The notes: generated by a model not told the origin, from the sequence alone. A stretch of DNA of 64,000 nucleotides from Tractidigestivibacter sp050946515 (GCF_050946515.1 NZ_JBMNUX010000007.1:1-64000); one strand, 5' to 3'; shown: positions 53,718 through 62,984, numbered from the stretch's first letter. Made by a program: numbers and translations.

Positions 53718-54548
53718 TTACATGTTTCGCGCGTAGAGCTGATGGAGTCCACGAAGCGTCAACGTCTGGTCAACGTGCGCCTCATGCGCAAGAAGCGGCG
53801 CCATCTGGGCCGCCAAGCTGCCGGTGAGGACAACGGTGGCCTTCTCGCCAAGCTCGTCAAAAACGCGGTCGATAAGCCCGTCAACGCGCTCGATCTCGCC
53901 AAACACCAAGCCCGACTGCATGGCCTCGCGCGTCGAGCGGCCAATCACAGACTTGGGCTCCCTAAGCTCCACGATGGGAAGCCTGGCGGCTGCCAGATGG
54001 AGCGCTTGGGCCCCCAGCATGATCCCCGGAGCGATGATGCCGCCCAAAAACGTCCCTTCGCGGTCGATGACCTCGATGTTCATGGTTGTCCCAAAGTCGA
54101 CGGCGACGGTAGGGGCGCCATACGTGGCGCGAGCGGCCAGCGCGTCGGCAATCCTGTCGGGACCAATTTCGGCGGGGTCTCGATAATGCATCTTGAGCCC
54201 CGTCTTCAGCCCCGGGCCAACAACGCTAGGGCGCGTCTTGCAAGCCGCCGCCAAGCCGGCCTTCCAAGCGTCGTTCAGCTGAGGGACCACGCAAGAGAGA
54301 ATTGCGCCGATTTCGGGAAGAGCAGATCCGCCTTGCTTGAGGTCGCAAGCAAGCATGCGAAGCACTTGCGTCGCTTGCATGCGAGCCTCGTCAGCCGTCA
54401 AGCGCTGCGGCGTCGTAAGCTCCCACGTTCCTATGGGCTCGTCCTTCTCGCCTGCACCTGCCGCAAACAAGCCGAAGTTGGTCGAGGTGTTTCCCACGTC
54501 GACGGCAAGCACCGGCAAGGCGTGCGCTTGCGTATTTGAGGATGGCAT
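53718..54548 (-). CDS. coaX: Type III pantothenate kinase
   Basis: This is 276 residues. It phosphorylates pantothenate in the first step of coenzyme A synthesis. LAVDVGNTSTNFGLF (phosphate loop), IGPDRIADALAARATYG, VAVDFGTTMNIEVID and GGIIAPGIMLGAQAL are the ASKHA-fold motifs. The stretch usually written DFGTATTID reads DFGTTMNIE, a small change near the active site. AAGGTGC precedes the ATG. It is transcribed alone. Confidence 0.93.
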   Translation of the reverse strand: MPSSNTQAHALPVLAVDVGNTSTNFGLFAAGAGEKDEPIGTWELTTPQRLTADEARMQATQVLRMLACDLKQGGSALPEIGAILSCVVPQLNDAWKAGLAAACKTRPSVVGPGLKTGLKMHYRDPAEIGPDRIADALAARATYGAPTVAVDFGTTMNIEVIDREGTFLGGIIAPGIMLGAQALHLAAARLPIVELREPKSVIGRSTREAMQSGLVFGEIERVDGLIDRVFDELGEKATVVLTGSLAAQMAPLLAHEAHVDQTLTLRGLHQLYARNM

Positions 54549-54709
54549 TTCTTTAGCACCTTCTTGTAGCTGGGACTCTGTCCGTAGAGGTCAATGGCTA
54601 TACTGTACCAAGTCTGCGAGGCTTGTCCGGTCGCGCAGGCACCAGTAACCCGACTTCTCGGCTCGCGAGGCGTGCCAAGGGGAAGCGGATATACGCGAAG
54701 GAGTAGAGC

Positions 54710-56413
54710 ATGGACAATCAGCAGGACCGCGCTTCTTGGCGCGGGCAGCTAACGCTGCGCGGAGTCATCATTGGCTGCATAGGCTGCGTCATCATCACGG
54801 CGTCTTCAGCCTATACGGCGCTCAAGTTGGGAGCGCTTCCTTGGCCTATCGTCTTTGCGGCCATCGTGTCGCTTTTCTTCCTGAAGCTTGTGAGCAAGGG
54901 AAAGACCTCGCTTAACGAGGCAAACGTCACCCACACCATCATGTCCGCTGGCGCCATGGTTGCAGGCGGCCTTGCCTTCACCATCCCTGGCGCTTGGATG
55001 CTCGGCCTTGGCGACCAAGTGAGCTTTGGAGAAGTGCTCATCGTTGCCCTTGCAGGCACCGGCCTTGGCCTTGTGGCAACCGCCATCATCCATCGCCACT
55101 TCATCATCGACACCGACCTTGAGTTCCCCATGGGCGCCTCTGCAGCAGAGACGCTGCGCGCGACCGAGGCTGGCGGAAAGACGGGCAAGCGCCTCTTTAC
55201 CTCCATGGGCATCGCTGGCGTCTATGCCGTCTTGCGCGACGCTTTTGGCGTCCTTCCGCAGATGCTTGCGCAGCTTGCCATCCCCGGCGTGACCTTTGGC
55301 ATCTACAACTCGCCGATGATGATCTGCGTTGGCTTCCTTGTTGGCGGCGTGGCCGTCATCTGGTGGTTTGCCGGCGCCGTCCTTGCCAACTTTGGCATCA
55401 TCGTGGGAGGCAGCGCCGCTGGTCTTTGGACCGCGGACGCTGCTCAAGGCATCGTGAAGAGCTTGGGCATGGGCCTTATGATGGGCTCTGGCCTTGCCGT
55501 CGTGCTTAAGGACATCCTTCCGCAAGTGGCAAGCATTGCTCGCGGCGTCAAGAGCGACGCCTCTAGCCAAGACGGCACCCAGTCCCTTGTCACTGGCTCC
55601 GTGCGCACTGACGCAGGCACCTTTGCCGTCATCCTTGCCGCAATCGTCCTTCTCATTTGCATGGGCCTTGGGCTTGGTCCCATCGAGGCGATCGTCGTCG
55701 TTCTTCTGACCTTCGTGACCACCGCCATGAGCGCTCAGTCTTGCGGCCAGACCGGCATTGACCCCATGGAGATCTTTGGCCTTATCGTCCTTCTGATTGT
55801 TGCCGCCTTCTCCGACGTCCAGCAAGTGCAGCTCTTCTTCATTGCTGGCATCGTGGCCGTTGCCTGCGGCCTTGCAGGCGACGTTATGAACGACTTCAAG
55901 GCCGGCCACATCCTGGGCACCAACGCTCGCGCCCAGTGGATTGGCCAGGCAATCGGCGGCATCCTTGGCGCCATCGTTGCCGCTGCCGTCATGATGACCC
56001 TTTACCAGGCTTACGGCGCAGACGCCTTTGGTCCTGGCAAGGCGTTCGTCTCCGCCCAAGCAAGCGTCGTCGCCACGATGGTCTCGGGAATCCCCAGCGT
56101 CAGCGCCTTTGTGATCGGCCTTGTGGCGGGCATCGCCCTGTATTGGGCAGGGCTTCCCGCAATGATGCTTGGCCTGGGCGTCTACCTGCCGTTCTACATG
56201 TCGTTCACCGCTTCGCTCGGCGCACTTCTCGCTTGGATCATGAAGCGTGTCCGTGCCAGCAAGAACGCCAGCCTTCCGGAGGCAGAGCGCGCCGCCAAGG
56301 AGGCAGACGCGCAAGAGGCTGGGCTTGTTGTGGCATCCGGCATGCTGGGCGGCGAGTCCATCGTGGGCGTGATCATTGCCCTCATCAGCGTCGTGGCTGG
56401 GCTTGCGGCATAG
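54710..56413 (+). CDS. OPT family oligopeptide/metal-chelate transporter
   Basis: This is 567 residues with about fourteen to sixteen hydrophobic segments. Early blocks SSAYTALKLGALPWPIVFAA and LNEANVTHTIMSAGAMVAGG, and the later EFPMGASAAETLRATEAGG, are typical of prokaryotic OPT proteins. These import peptides or metal chelates with protons. GAAGGAG precedes the ATG. It is transcribed alone up to a strong terminator. The substrate is unknown. Confidence 0.88.
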   Translation: MDNQQDRASWRGQLTLRGVIIGCIGCVIITASSAYTALKLGALPWPIVFAAIVSLFFLKLVSKGKTSLNEANVTHTIMSAGAMVAGGLAFTIPGAWMLGLGDQVSFGEVLIVALAGTGLGLVATAIIHRHFIIDTDLEFPMGASAAETLRATEAGGKTGKRLFTSMGIAGVYAVLRDAFGVLPQMLAQLAIPGVTFGIYNSPMMICVGFLVGGVAVIWWFAGAVLANFGIIVGGSAAGLWTADAAQGIVKSLGMGLMMGSGLAVVLKDILPQVASIARGVKSDASSQDGTQSLVTGSVRTDAGTFAVILAAIVLLICMGLGLGPIEAIVVVLLTFVTTAMSAQSCGQTGIDPMEIFGLIVLLIVAAFSDVQQVQLFFIAGIVAVACGLAGDVMNDFKAGHILGTNARAQWIGQAIGGILGAIVAAAVMMTLYQAYGADAFGPGKAFVSAQASVVATMVSGIPSVSAFVIGLVAGIALYWAGLPAMMLGLGVYLPFYMSFTASLGALLAWIMKRVRASKNASLPEAERAAKEADAQEAGLVVASGMLGGESIVGVIIALISVVAGLAA

Positions 56414-56448
56414 CCTTTTCAAACGCAGCCAACAGCTAGAAAAGCAGA

Positions 56449-56482
56449 CCCCCTTCTCGACCAGCGGGAAGGGGGCCTTTTT
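56449..56482. terminator. Bidirectional terminator between OPT and PatB genes
   Basis: CCCCCTTC (56449-56456) and GAAGGGGG (56468-56475) are followed by CCTTTTT on the plus strand and a T-rich run on the minus strand. It serves two convergent genes. Confidence 0.88.
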
Positions 56483-56513
56483 GTGCCGGACCTGCCGTGG
56501 GTCAGCCGAACGT

Positions 56514-57722
56514 TTACGCGTTGAAGACGTACTTGTCCAAGCGGCCGAACGCCTCTTGCACGCGCGAGAGCGGCAACGCCAAGTTCATGCGCACGTGGCA
56601 AGGACCGTGGAAGGCGCGACCGTCTTGCCAATCAACGCCCACGCGCCAGCCTTCGTGCTCAAGCCAATCGATGTCGCGGCCATGCTCCTGGCACCACTTG
56701 GTGCAGTCAAGGAACAGCATGTACGTGCCTTCGGGGCGGAAGACGTCCACGCCCTCGAAGTGCTTCTCGATGTAATCGCAAGCCCAAGCGATGTTTCCGT
56801 CCAGAACTTGGAGAAGCTCATCAAGCCACTCCTCGCCCGTCTTGCTGTATGCGCCAATCAAGGCATGCATCGAAAGCACGTTCATCTCGTTGTAATGGCA
56901 CTTGGAGCTCTTTGCCACAACGCGATCGCGCAGGTAATCGCTATAGATGATGTGGTAGCTGCCGACAAGGCCGGCCAAGTTGAACGTCTTGCTGGGTGCG
57001 TACAGCGCCACGGTGCGCTGGCGGGCGTCGTCGCTCACCGACTGCGTGGGAATGTGCTTGTGACCAGGCATGATGAGGTCGGACCAAATCTCGTCCGAAA
57101 TCACGACGCAATCGTGCTTGCGGTAGATCTCCATGGCGCGCTCAAGCTCCCAGCGCTCCCAGACACGACCGCAAGGGTTGTGCGGCGAGCAGAACACAGC
57201 CACGTGGATGTTGTTCTCCTCCAGCTTGCGCTCCATATCGTCAAAGTCCATGCGCCAGACGCCTTGCTCGTCCTTGACCAGCGGAGAAAGCACGATCTTG
57301 TAGCCGTTGTTCTCGATGCAGCCGGTAAAGCCAATGTAGGTAGGGCTGTGCAGAAGCACCGGGTCGCCGGGGGCGGCAAACGACGTCAGCGTAGAGATAA
57401 GGCCGCCCAAGACGCCGTTCTCATAGCCGATGTGCTTGGGCTCAAGGCCCTCGACGCCGTTTCGGCGGCTATGCCAGTCGATGATCTCTTGGAAGTACTC
57501 GTCGCGCGGGGCAAAGTAGCCAAAGGCGGGGTGCTTTGCGCGCTCGATGATGGCGTCGGTGATGGAAGGGGCCGTAGGAAAGTTCATGTCGGCCACCCAC
57601 ATGGGGATAGCGTCAAAGCCCTCCGCAGGAGGCTCGGGGGCCATCCCGCCGGAGCCAAGCGCGTCCACGGCAATGGCGTCCATGCCATGCCGTTCCATAA
57701 TTGATGTGAAGTCGTACTTCAT
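56514..57722 (-). CDS. PatB/MalY-type C-S lyase (cystathionine beta-lyase)
   Basis: This is 402 residues. PLP enzymes of this group split cystathionine to homocysteine, pyruvate and ammonia. AIPMWVADMNFPTAPSITDA near the N terminus, VAVFCSPHNPCGRVWERWEL, VVISDEIWSDLIMPGHKHIP and the PLP-lysine region YAPSKTFNLAGLVGSY are family hallmarks. GAAAGGGCGGGG precedes the ATG. It could feed homocysteine into the same methionine pool as LuxS. It is transcribed alone. Confidence 0.92.
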   Translation of the reverse strand: MKYDFTSIMERHGMDAIAVDALGSGGMAPEPPAEGFDAIPMWVADMNFPTAPSITDAIIERAKHPAFGYFAPRDEYFQEIIDWHSRRNGVEGLEPKHIGYENGVLGGLISTLTSFAAPGDPVLLHSPTYIGFTGCIENNGYKIVLSPLVKDEQGVWRMDFDDMERKLEENNIHVAVFCSPHNPCGRVWERWELERAMEIYRKHDCVVISDEIWSDLIMPGHKHIPTQSVSDDARQRTVALYAPSKTFNLAGLVGSYHIIYSDYLRDRVVAKSSKCHYNEMNVLSMHALIGAYSKTGEEWLDELLQVLDGNIAWACDYIEKHFEGVDVFRPEGTYMLFLDCTKWCQEHGRDIDWLEHEGWRVGVDWQDGRAFHGPCHVRMNLALPLSRVQEAFGRLDKYVFNA

Positions 57723-57784
57723 AATGTGCCCCGCCCTTTCCTAATTGCTGTGTCTACCAGCGTCGCGTTTAGATGTGGCGCTTG

Positions 57785-59479
57785 CTAGGAAGTAACCTCG
57801 TCCACGCTTTGAACTGCATCAAAGCCATGCTCGCCAGTACGGACCTTAACCGCCTCGGCAACGCCAAAGACAAAGATCTTGCCATCGCCAATGTGACCAG
57901 TGTAAAGCGCCCGGCGCGCTGCAGTGACAACATCGGCAACAGGCACCTTTGAAACTACGACATCAACCCTAACCTTGGGCACAAGCTTCACGTCCACGGG
58001 AACTCCTCGGTACGTTTCGCGAGCCCCTTGCTGCTCGCCGCAGCCGCTCACTTCGCTCACCGTCATTCCCGTTACGCCAACCTCGCTCAAGCGCTCTCGA
58101 AGCGCAGAAAGCCGAGCTGGTCGACAGACAATTTGGACAAGCTTCAAGCTGCAACCGTTAGCCCCGCCTTCAAGCACCAAAGGGACCGCCTGGTCTACCG
58201 GCAAGTCAGGGACACGCCGAGAAGCGCCGCCACGAGAGCCGCCAACCGCCGGCATGTACGCGACAAAGGCGTTGTTCAACGTAGTGCCTGAAAGCCCAAG
58301 GCCTCCTGTCTCCTCGTCGTCCAAGACGCGCAAGTCATGCGATGAACGTACGGCGTAAAGCACCACCCAAGCAAGCGCCGCAGACCAAGCGCAGATGGCT
58401 AGGGCGCCGAGAAGCTCCACTCCCAAAAAGCCGGGATTTCCCCAGAAGAGCCCTCCCTCGCCAAAGACTCCAGTAGCGGCAAGACCAAGAAGGCCGCAAA
58501 GCCCATGCGTAGCGATGGCGCCAACGGGGTCATCAACGCGAAGGATGCGCTCGATCCACTCGGAGCCAAACACCACGACCAGCCCCGCAAAGACGCCTAC
58601 CAAAACCGCCTCAAGAGGAAAGATTATGTCTGCTCCGCTTGATACGGCAACGAGCCCGCCAATAAGACCGTTAAGCGACATGGGCACGTCAATGCAGCCA
58701 TAGCGAAGCTGCGAGACAGCCATAGCCATAAGCGTCGACACGCTTGCCGACACAAGCATGACCAAGTACGCATTGCCCAGCGAGTCATATGAGCTCGTGC
58801 CAAAGACAACAAGCGACACTCCCATAAGGCCGAACCAGCCGACAAATACAAGAAGCGTCCCCTCTAGACACAGCGTCATGCTTTGACCGGGAAGGGCGCT
58901 GACGCCTCCTTTCTTCTCGGCATCGTACTTTCCGGCACGAGGCCCCATGAGGGCGCAAGCCACCAAGGCGACAACGCCAGCCACAACATTCAGTGACGCG
59001 GAGCCGGCAAAGTCATGAAACCCCAGCTGGGCAAGCCATCCCGTCCCCCAGGTCCACCTGCTTACAAACGGATAGACAAGAAGGCCGACAACAATCCCAA
59101 CGGCAACCATGCACCCCAGGTTGGAACGCTCTGACAAAGCGCCGCAGACCACGTTTGCCAGGACAGCCACGATCACCGCTTCAGAAGCGACAAAGAGCGA
59201 GAAGGACACTCCCTCGGGAAGGTCCGGGCCGTAGTTGCCCAGCGTGAAGAAGTCCAGGACGCCAAAGAAGCCTCCTTTGCCACCAAAGAAGAGGCCAAAT
59301 CCCATAAAAAGAAACGAAAGCACTGCCACAAACGTCACCAGCAAGTGCCGCACAATGGTTCCCGAAGTGTTCTTGCGCCTAACGGACCCAAGGTCAAAGA
59401 GGGCATATCCAGGGACCATGAGGGCGGCAAGCGCAGCCATGGCAACCGTCCATACAGTTGCAGAAGTTATCTCTGGCAT
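57785..59479 (-). CDS. amt: Ammonium transporter fused to a C-terminal PII domain
   Basis: This is 564 residues. The first 400 or so are an Amt/MEP channel with eleven hydrophobic segments. The paired pore histidines are seen in FHDFAGSASLN and IATHGLCGLLG. After a short linker, residues from about 443 form a complete PII domain: LKLVQIVCRPARLSALRERL, a T loop with ETYRGVPVD, and the nucleotide site YTGHIGDGKIFVFGV. PII normally plugs Amt in reply to 2-oxoglutarate and ATP/ADP; here the valve is built in. It starts 10 bp after the ABC ATPase gene, as the last gene of that operon. CCTAGGAGG precedes the ATG. Confidence 0.93.
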   Translation of the reverse strand: MPEITSATVWTVAMAALAALMVPGYALFDLGSVRRKNTSGTIVRHLLVTFVAVLSFLFMGFGLFFGGKGGFFGVLDFFTLGNYGPDLPEGVSFSLFVASEAVIVAVLANVVCGALSERSNLGCMVAVGIVVGLLVYPFVSRWTWGTGWLAQLGFHDFAGSASLNVVAGVVALVACALMGPRAGKYDAEKKGGVSALPGQSMTLCLEGTLLVFVGWFGLMGVSLVVFGTSSYDSLGNAYLVMLVSASVSTLMAMAVSQLRYGCIDVPMSLNGLIGGLVAVSSGADIIFPLEAVLVGVFAGLVVVFGSEWIERILRVDDPVGAIATHGLCGLLGLAATGVFGEGGLFWGNPGFLGVELLGALAICAWSAALAWVVLYAVRSSHDLRVLDDEETGGLGLSGTTLNNAFVAYMPAVGGSRGGASRRVPDLPVDQAVPLVLEGGANGCSLKLVQIVCRPARLSALRERLSEVGVTGMTVSEVSGCGEQQGARETYRGVPVDVKLVPKVRVDVVVSKVPVADVVTAARRALYTGHIGDGKIFVFGVAEAVKVRTGEHGFDAVQSVDEVTS

Positions 59480-59488
59480 GGCTACCTC

Positions 59489-60271
59489 CTAGGACAGCGG
59501 CGCCGCGCCGACGCCCATAGGATGCGTAACGCGCTCAAGGAACTTCTGCGTGCGAGCTTCCTTTGGGTGCACCAGAATCTCCGAGGGGGCGCCTTGCTCG
59601 ACAATCACGCCGCCTTCCATGAAGATCACGCGCGACGCAACCTCGCGAGCAAACGCGATCTCGTGCGTCACGATCACCATCGTGATGCCGGTCATGGCAA
59701 CGTCTTTGATGGTCGAAAGAACTTCTCCCACAAGCTCCGGGTCAAGGGCGCTGGTAGGCTCGTCGAACAAGATAACGTCAGGGTCCAAGATCAGCGCCCT
59801 CGCAATGCCGGCTCGCTGCTGCTGACCACCGGAAAGCTGAATGGGATAGTAGTCGCAGCGCTCGGACAGTCCGACCTTCTCAAGCACTTCTCGAGCTGCC
59901 GTCTCGGCGTCTGCCTTGGGCACTTTCTTTACTGTGACAAGACCTTCCATCACGTTCTGAAGGATTGTCTTGTTCTTGAAGAGGTTGTAGTTCTGGAAGA
60001 CCATAGCGGTCTTTCGTCGCAGCTCAATGACCTCGCGCTTGCGATGGCTCTTTGCGTCAACCGTAAAGCCGTTGATCGAGACGGTTCCCTCGTCAGCGGG
60101 GTCAAGAAAGTTGATGGTGCGAAGAAACGTCGTCTTGCCCGATCCGGATGGACCCAGAATGACAACGATCTCGCCTTTCTTGACGCTCAGGTCAACGCCA
60201 CGAAGAACGTGGTTGTCGCCAAACGACTTGTGAATTCCCTTTAGCTCAAGCATGTACTCTGAATCAGACAT
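59489..60271 (-). CDS. Polar amino acid ABC transporter, ATP-binding protein
   Basis: This is 260 residues. Walker A is ILGPSGSGKTTFLRTINFLD, the signature is QLSGGQQQRAGIARAL and Walker B is VILFDEPTSALDPELVGE. VTHEIAFAREVASRVIFMEG is typical for the polar amino acid uptake group. It powers import together with the two permeases and the binding protein encoded just upstream. The spacing to both neighbours is around 10 bp. Confidence 0.95.
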   Translation of the reverse strand: MSDSEYMLELKGIHKSFGDNHVLRGVDLSVKKGEIVVILGPSGSGKTTFLRTINFLDPADEGTVSINGFTVDAKSHRKREVIELRRKTAMVFQNYNLFKNKTILQNVMEGLVTVKKVPKADAETAAREVLEKVGLSERCDYYPIQLSGGQQQRAGIARALILDPDVILFDEPTSALDPELVGEVLSTIKDVAMTGITMVIVTHEIAFAREVASRVIFMEGGVIVEQGAPSEILVHPKEARTQKFLERVTHPMGVGAAPLS

Positions 60272-60283
60272 AGGACAGACCCC

Positions 60284-61054
60284 CTACTCCCCAGCTCCAG
60301 CAACGGCCGCCGCGGCAGCGCCTGAGCCCGCGTCGGGCTTGGACGTGCCAACGCTTCTGTCCAAGTGACGAGAAGCGCGGCGCTCGATGGAGCGGAAGAT
60401 CCGGTTGAAGATGTAGCTCAGCACCTCATAGATGATCGTCGCCATGATGTAGGCCTCGATATATGCATAGCTGCTGTTGGCAAGAAGCGTTGAGGTTGCC
60501 ATGACCTCATAAACGCCAACGAAGTAGGCAAGCGACGTGCCTTGGACAAGGCCGACGAAAAGACCGTTCAAGTTGGGAAGGGCGCTTGTGAATGCTTGCG
60601 GCAGGACGATGCGCAAATATGCCGTAGTTGTGGTCATCCCGACGGATTCCGCAGCCTCAAGCTGCCCCTTGTCAACAGCCAAGATGGAAGAGCGAAAGAC
60701 CTCGGAAGAGTACGCAGCTTGCTCGAGGACAAATGCGGCAATTGCGTAGACCTCGGAGGGAACCCCGCTCACATCAACGGTGCGACCGATAGAGCTTGCG
60801 TAGCTGTAGATGACAAGCGGAAGCGTGTAATACGAGGCAAACAGAATCACGATCATGGGCACGGAGCGCATGAACGAGACGAAGACGGTGCAGAGCTGGC
60901 TCAGCACCGGAACGCGAGCATTCTTTGCCAGCGCAATCAGAAGCCCCAAGGCCCATCCAATGGGGATTGAGATAAATACGAGAAGCAAAGTCACGGGAAC
61001 AGAAGCCAATACCTGCGGAAACGCCTGGGCGATAAACGACCAATCAATGCTCAT
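60284..61054 (-). CDS. Amino acid ABC transporter permease (HisM/GlnP type), second
   Basis: This is 256 residues. Five or so membrane helices are present. The cytoplasmic loop EAAESVGMTTTTAYLRIVLP is the EAA motif that contacts the ATPase, and SFMRSVPMIVILFASYYTLP is another family block. The C terminus adds a basic and then Ala/Gly-rich tail. AAGGAGG precedes the ATG. It pairs with the first permease to form the channel. Confidence 0.94.
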   Translation of the reverse strand: MSIDWSFIAQAFPQVLASVPVTLLLVFISIPIGWALGLLIALAKNARVPVLSQLCTVFVSFMRSVPMIVILFASYYTLPLVIYSYASSIGRTVDVSGVPSEVYAIAAFVLEQAAYSSEVFRSSILAVDKGQLEAAESVGMTTTTAYLRIVLPQAFTSALPNLNGLFVGLVQGTSLAYFVGVYEVMATSTLLANSSYAYIEAYIMATIIYEVLSYIFNRIFRSIERRASRHLDRSVGTSKPDAGSGAAAAAVAGAGE

Positions 61055-61064
61055 GGCTGCCTCC

Positions 61065-61766
61065 TTATGCCACCGCTGCGCGACCGTGAGAGCTGGCGCG
61101 CTCGATAATCGTTGTCAGCAGCTGCAGAAGCAGGCAGACGGCCCAATAGATAAGAGCGACGGCAACGTAAATCTCAAGGCGGGTAGTGCCGTAATTCGCA
61201 GAGGCAAGCGCTTGCGCACGACCCATCAAGTCAAGGGTGCCGATAGTAAAGGCAAGCGACGTCTCTTTGAAGATCGAGATGATGTTGTTTCCCAAGTTAG
61301 GAATCGCGATGGCAACAGCTTGCGGAAGGATGATGCGCCAAAGCGCTTGGCGCTCCGTCATGCCTACTGAAAGAGCCGCCTCAGTTTGCCCGTGGTCGAC
61401 GGCCAAGTAGCTTGAGCGCATCATCTCTCCCAAGTTCGCAGACGAGATAAGCGTCATTGCCGTCACGATGAAGGCGCTCTTAGGCAAGCTTGCCAAACTG
61501 GGAAATATTTGCGGCAAGCCCATATACAGCAAAAAGATAAGAACCAGAGACGGCACGCCACGCATCAGCGAGATATAGCCATGCGCAATTTTTGCAAGGG
61601 CGGGACCGCCCTTTACCTGGGCAATCGTAAGGAGAAGCCCAATGATGATCCCATACAGAAGCGAGTACACCAGAAGATAGACGGTAACGGGCATTGCCGA
61701 GAGGATGCTGACAATGTATCCCGGCACCAGTTCTGGCGAGAACGTAAAGGTATACGAGGTGCCCAT
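61065..61766 (-). CDS. Amino acid ABC transporter permease (HisM/GlnP type), first
   Basis: This is 233 residues. The EAA motif reads EAALSVGMTERQALWRIILP, and YISLMRGVPSLVLIFLLYMG is the conserved loop. It starts 12 bp after the binding-protein stop and ends 10 bp before the second permease. Two different permeases suggest a heterodimeric channel. Confidence 0.95.
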   Translation of the reverse strand: MGTSYTFTFSPELVPGYIVSILSAMPVTVYLLVYSLLYGIIIGLLLTIAQVKGGPALAKIAHGYISLMRGVPSLVLIFLLYMGLPQIFPSLASLPKSAFIVTAMTLISSANLGEMMRSSYLAVDHGQTEAALSVGMTERQALWRIILPQAVAIAIPNLGNNIISIFKETSLAFTIGTLDLMGRAQALASANYGTTRLEIYVAVALIYWAVCLLLQLLTTIIERASSHGRAAVA

Positions 61767-61778
61767 CGAACCACCTCG

Positions 61779-62684
61779 CTACTCATTCATGAGCTCGTTG
61801 TCCGAAAGCGAATCGGCGTACGTGGTGAAGACGTCGGTTCCAAGGTCCTGCTCGGCAATCTTGCCAAGAGAGCCGTCAGACTTCATGTCCACAAGCGCAT
61901 CGTTCACGGCGTTGCAAAGGTCAGTTTGAGACTGATTGAACATGAAGTATGTCGACTCGCACATCACGACATCGGTCTTGTAAAGGCCGGTCTGTGCCTC
62001 TTCGTTTACGGTGTCAAAGTTGCCGTCATAGCAAAGGTACGAGTCGCCTTGACCCGTCGCGACCATCTTGAAGGCGTCTGCCGGCGTCAAGTTTGAGACG
62101 GTCTGCAGAACCAAGGCCTTGTCTGGGTACTTCTCGTTGTAATTCTCGAGCATGCCGTACTCATAGTTTTGCGGGCTGGTGAGGACGGAGTGTCCGGCCA
62201 TATCGTCAAGCGTCTTGATGTTGGGGTCAGCAACGGCAAAGACGAGAGGCGACAGCGTGAAGGGCTCTTTGCAGAAGATGAACTTGCTGCGACGCTCGTC
62301 GTTGGGGACAAGCTGGCAGGAGACAAGCGGGGCGGAGCCAGACTCGCAAGCGGTGATCATCGCCGAGAAGTCCATTGCCTCAATGCTGAAGCTGTAGTCA
62401 TCAAGGCGCTCGTCGACTGCCTTCAGGACGTCGACGTCGTAGCCAATGGGCTGCCCGTTGTCATCAACGTAGCAATATGGCGGGTTGCTGTTAGCAACCA
62501 CGACGCTGATTTGCGTGCCGGAAGAGTCCGAGGCTGTGGTGGAATCGGAGCTTGTCTCGTCAGGCGCGGAGCAGCCAGCTAAGCCGAACCCCAAGAACGT
62601 AGCTCCCGCAAAACCAAAGGCGCCACGTACAAAGTCCCTCCTGCTGAAAGAGCGTGCAGCATTTCTCGTAGTCTTCTCGTTCAT
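61779..62684 (-). CDS. Amino acid ABC transporter substrate-binding lipoprotein with Tat signal
   Basis: This is about 301 residues. The N terminus has the twin-arginine motif SRRDFVRG, a hydrophobic stretch and the lipobox LAGC, so it should be folded in the cytoplasm, exported by Tat and anchored by lipid. The mature part shows the family-3 binding-protein start (ISVVVANSNPPYCYVDDNGQ, then PIGYDVDVLKAVDERL). Cystine or another polar amino acid is a guess. The ATG at 62684 has AAGGAGG upstream. It is the first gene of the operon. Confidence 0.93.
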   Translation of the reverse strand: MNEKTTRNAARSFSRRDFVRGAFGFAGATFLGFGLAGCSAPDETSSDSTTASDSSGTQISVVVANSNPPYCYVDDNGQPIGYDVDVLKAVDERLDDYSFSIEAMDFSAMITACESGSAPLVSCQLVPNDERRSKFIFCKEPFTLSPLVFAVADPNIKTLDDMAGHSVLTSPQNYEYGMLENYNEKYPDKALVLQTVSNLTPADAFKMVATGQGDSYLCYDGNFDTVNEEAQTGLYKTDVVMCESTYFMFNQSQTDLCNAVNDALVDMKSDGSLGKIAEQDLGTDVFTTYADSLSDNELMNE

Positions 62685-62699
62685 GGCAGCCTCCTTGTG

Positions 62700-62792
62700 G
62701 ATGTCATCTTTGGGGAATAGACCCCGGAATTGACCGCGCATCCCAAGGCAGCAAGCAGCTGCGCCTTGGTCTTGGATGCGTGGCATGACATC
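62700..62792 (-). promoter_or_regulatory. Riboswitch-like structured leader of the ABC-amt operon
   Basis: On the minus strand GATGTCAT (62785-62792) pairs with ATGACATC (62700-62707) and closes two inner hairpins. One is GCATC...CCAAGGC/GCCTTGG-GATGC (62738-62779) with a CAAGA bulge, the other GGGG/CCCC (62712-62725). The closing stem ends about five bases before AAGGAGG. A closed multi-helix junction next to the ribosome site is typical riboswitch architecture. It fits no amino-acid riboswitch class known to me. Confidence 0.55.
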
Positions 62793-62905
62793 ATCTTGCG
62801 GAGGCTTTATTGCAATAACATGTCGGACAGCAACGCATAACGTAACGTCACTAGCAAACTTACGTGAAAAGAAATAGCAGGTAAATGGCTTCAACGTTAC
62901 AAAAC

Positions 62906-62935
62906 GATGTCTCGCCACGTCAGCGGCGAGACATC
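62906..62935 (-). terminator. Rho-independent terminator after the HAD phosphatase
   Basis: GATGTCTCGCC and GGCGAGACATC form an 11-bp perfect stem, and on the minus strand GTTTTG follows. It lies about 50 bp after the stop and isolates the ABC operon. Confidence 0.85.
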
Positions 62936-62984
62936 AATTGCCATCATATTGGTGTTTATTTATGCAATAAAAATTGCATCTATC

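Noticed and set aside
62962..62979. ATGCAAT/ATTGCAT palindrome and the TTATTGCAATAA palindrome at 62807-62818 as operators
   Set aside because: They are short AT-rich palindromes, one in a terminator-side region. The evidence was too thin for a feature.
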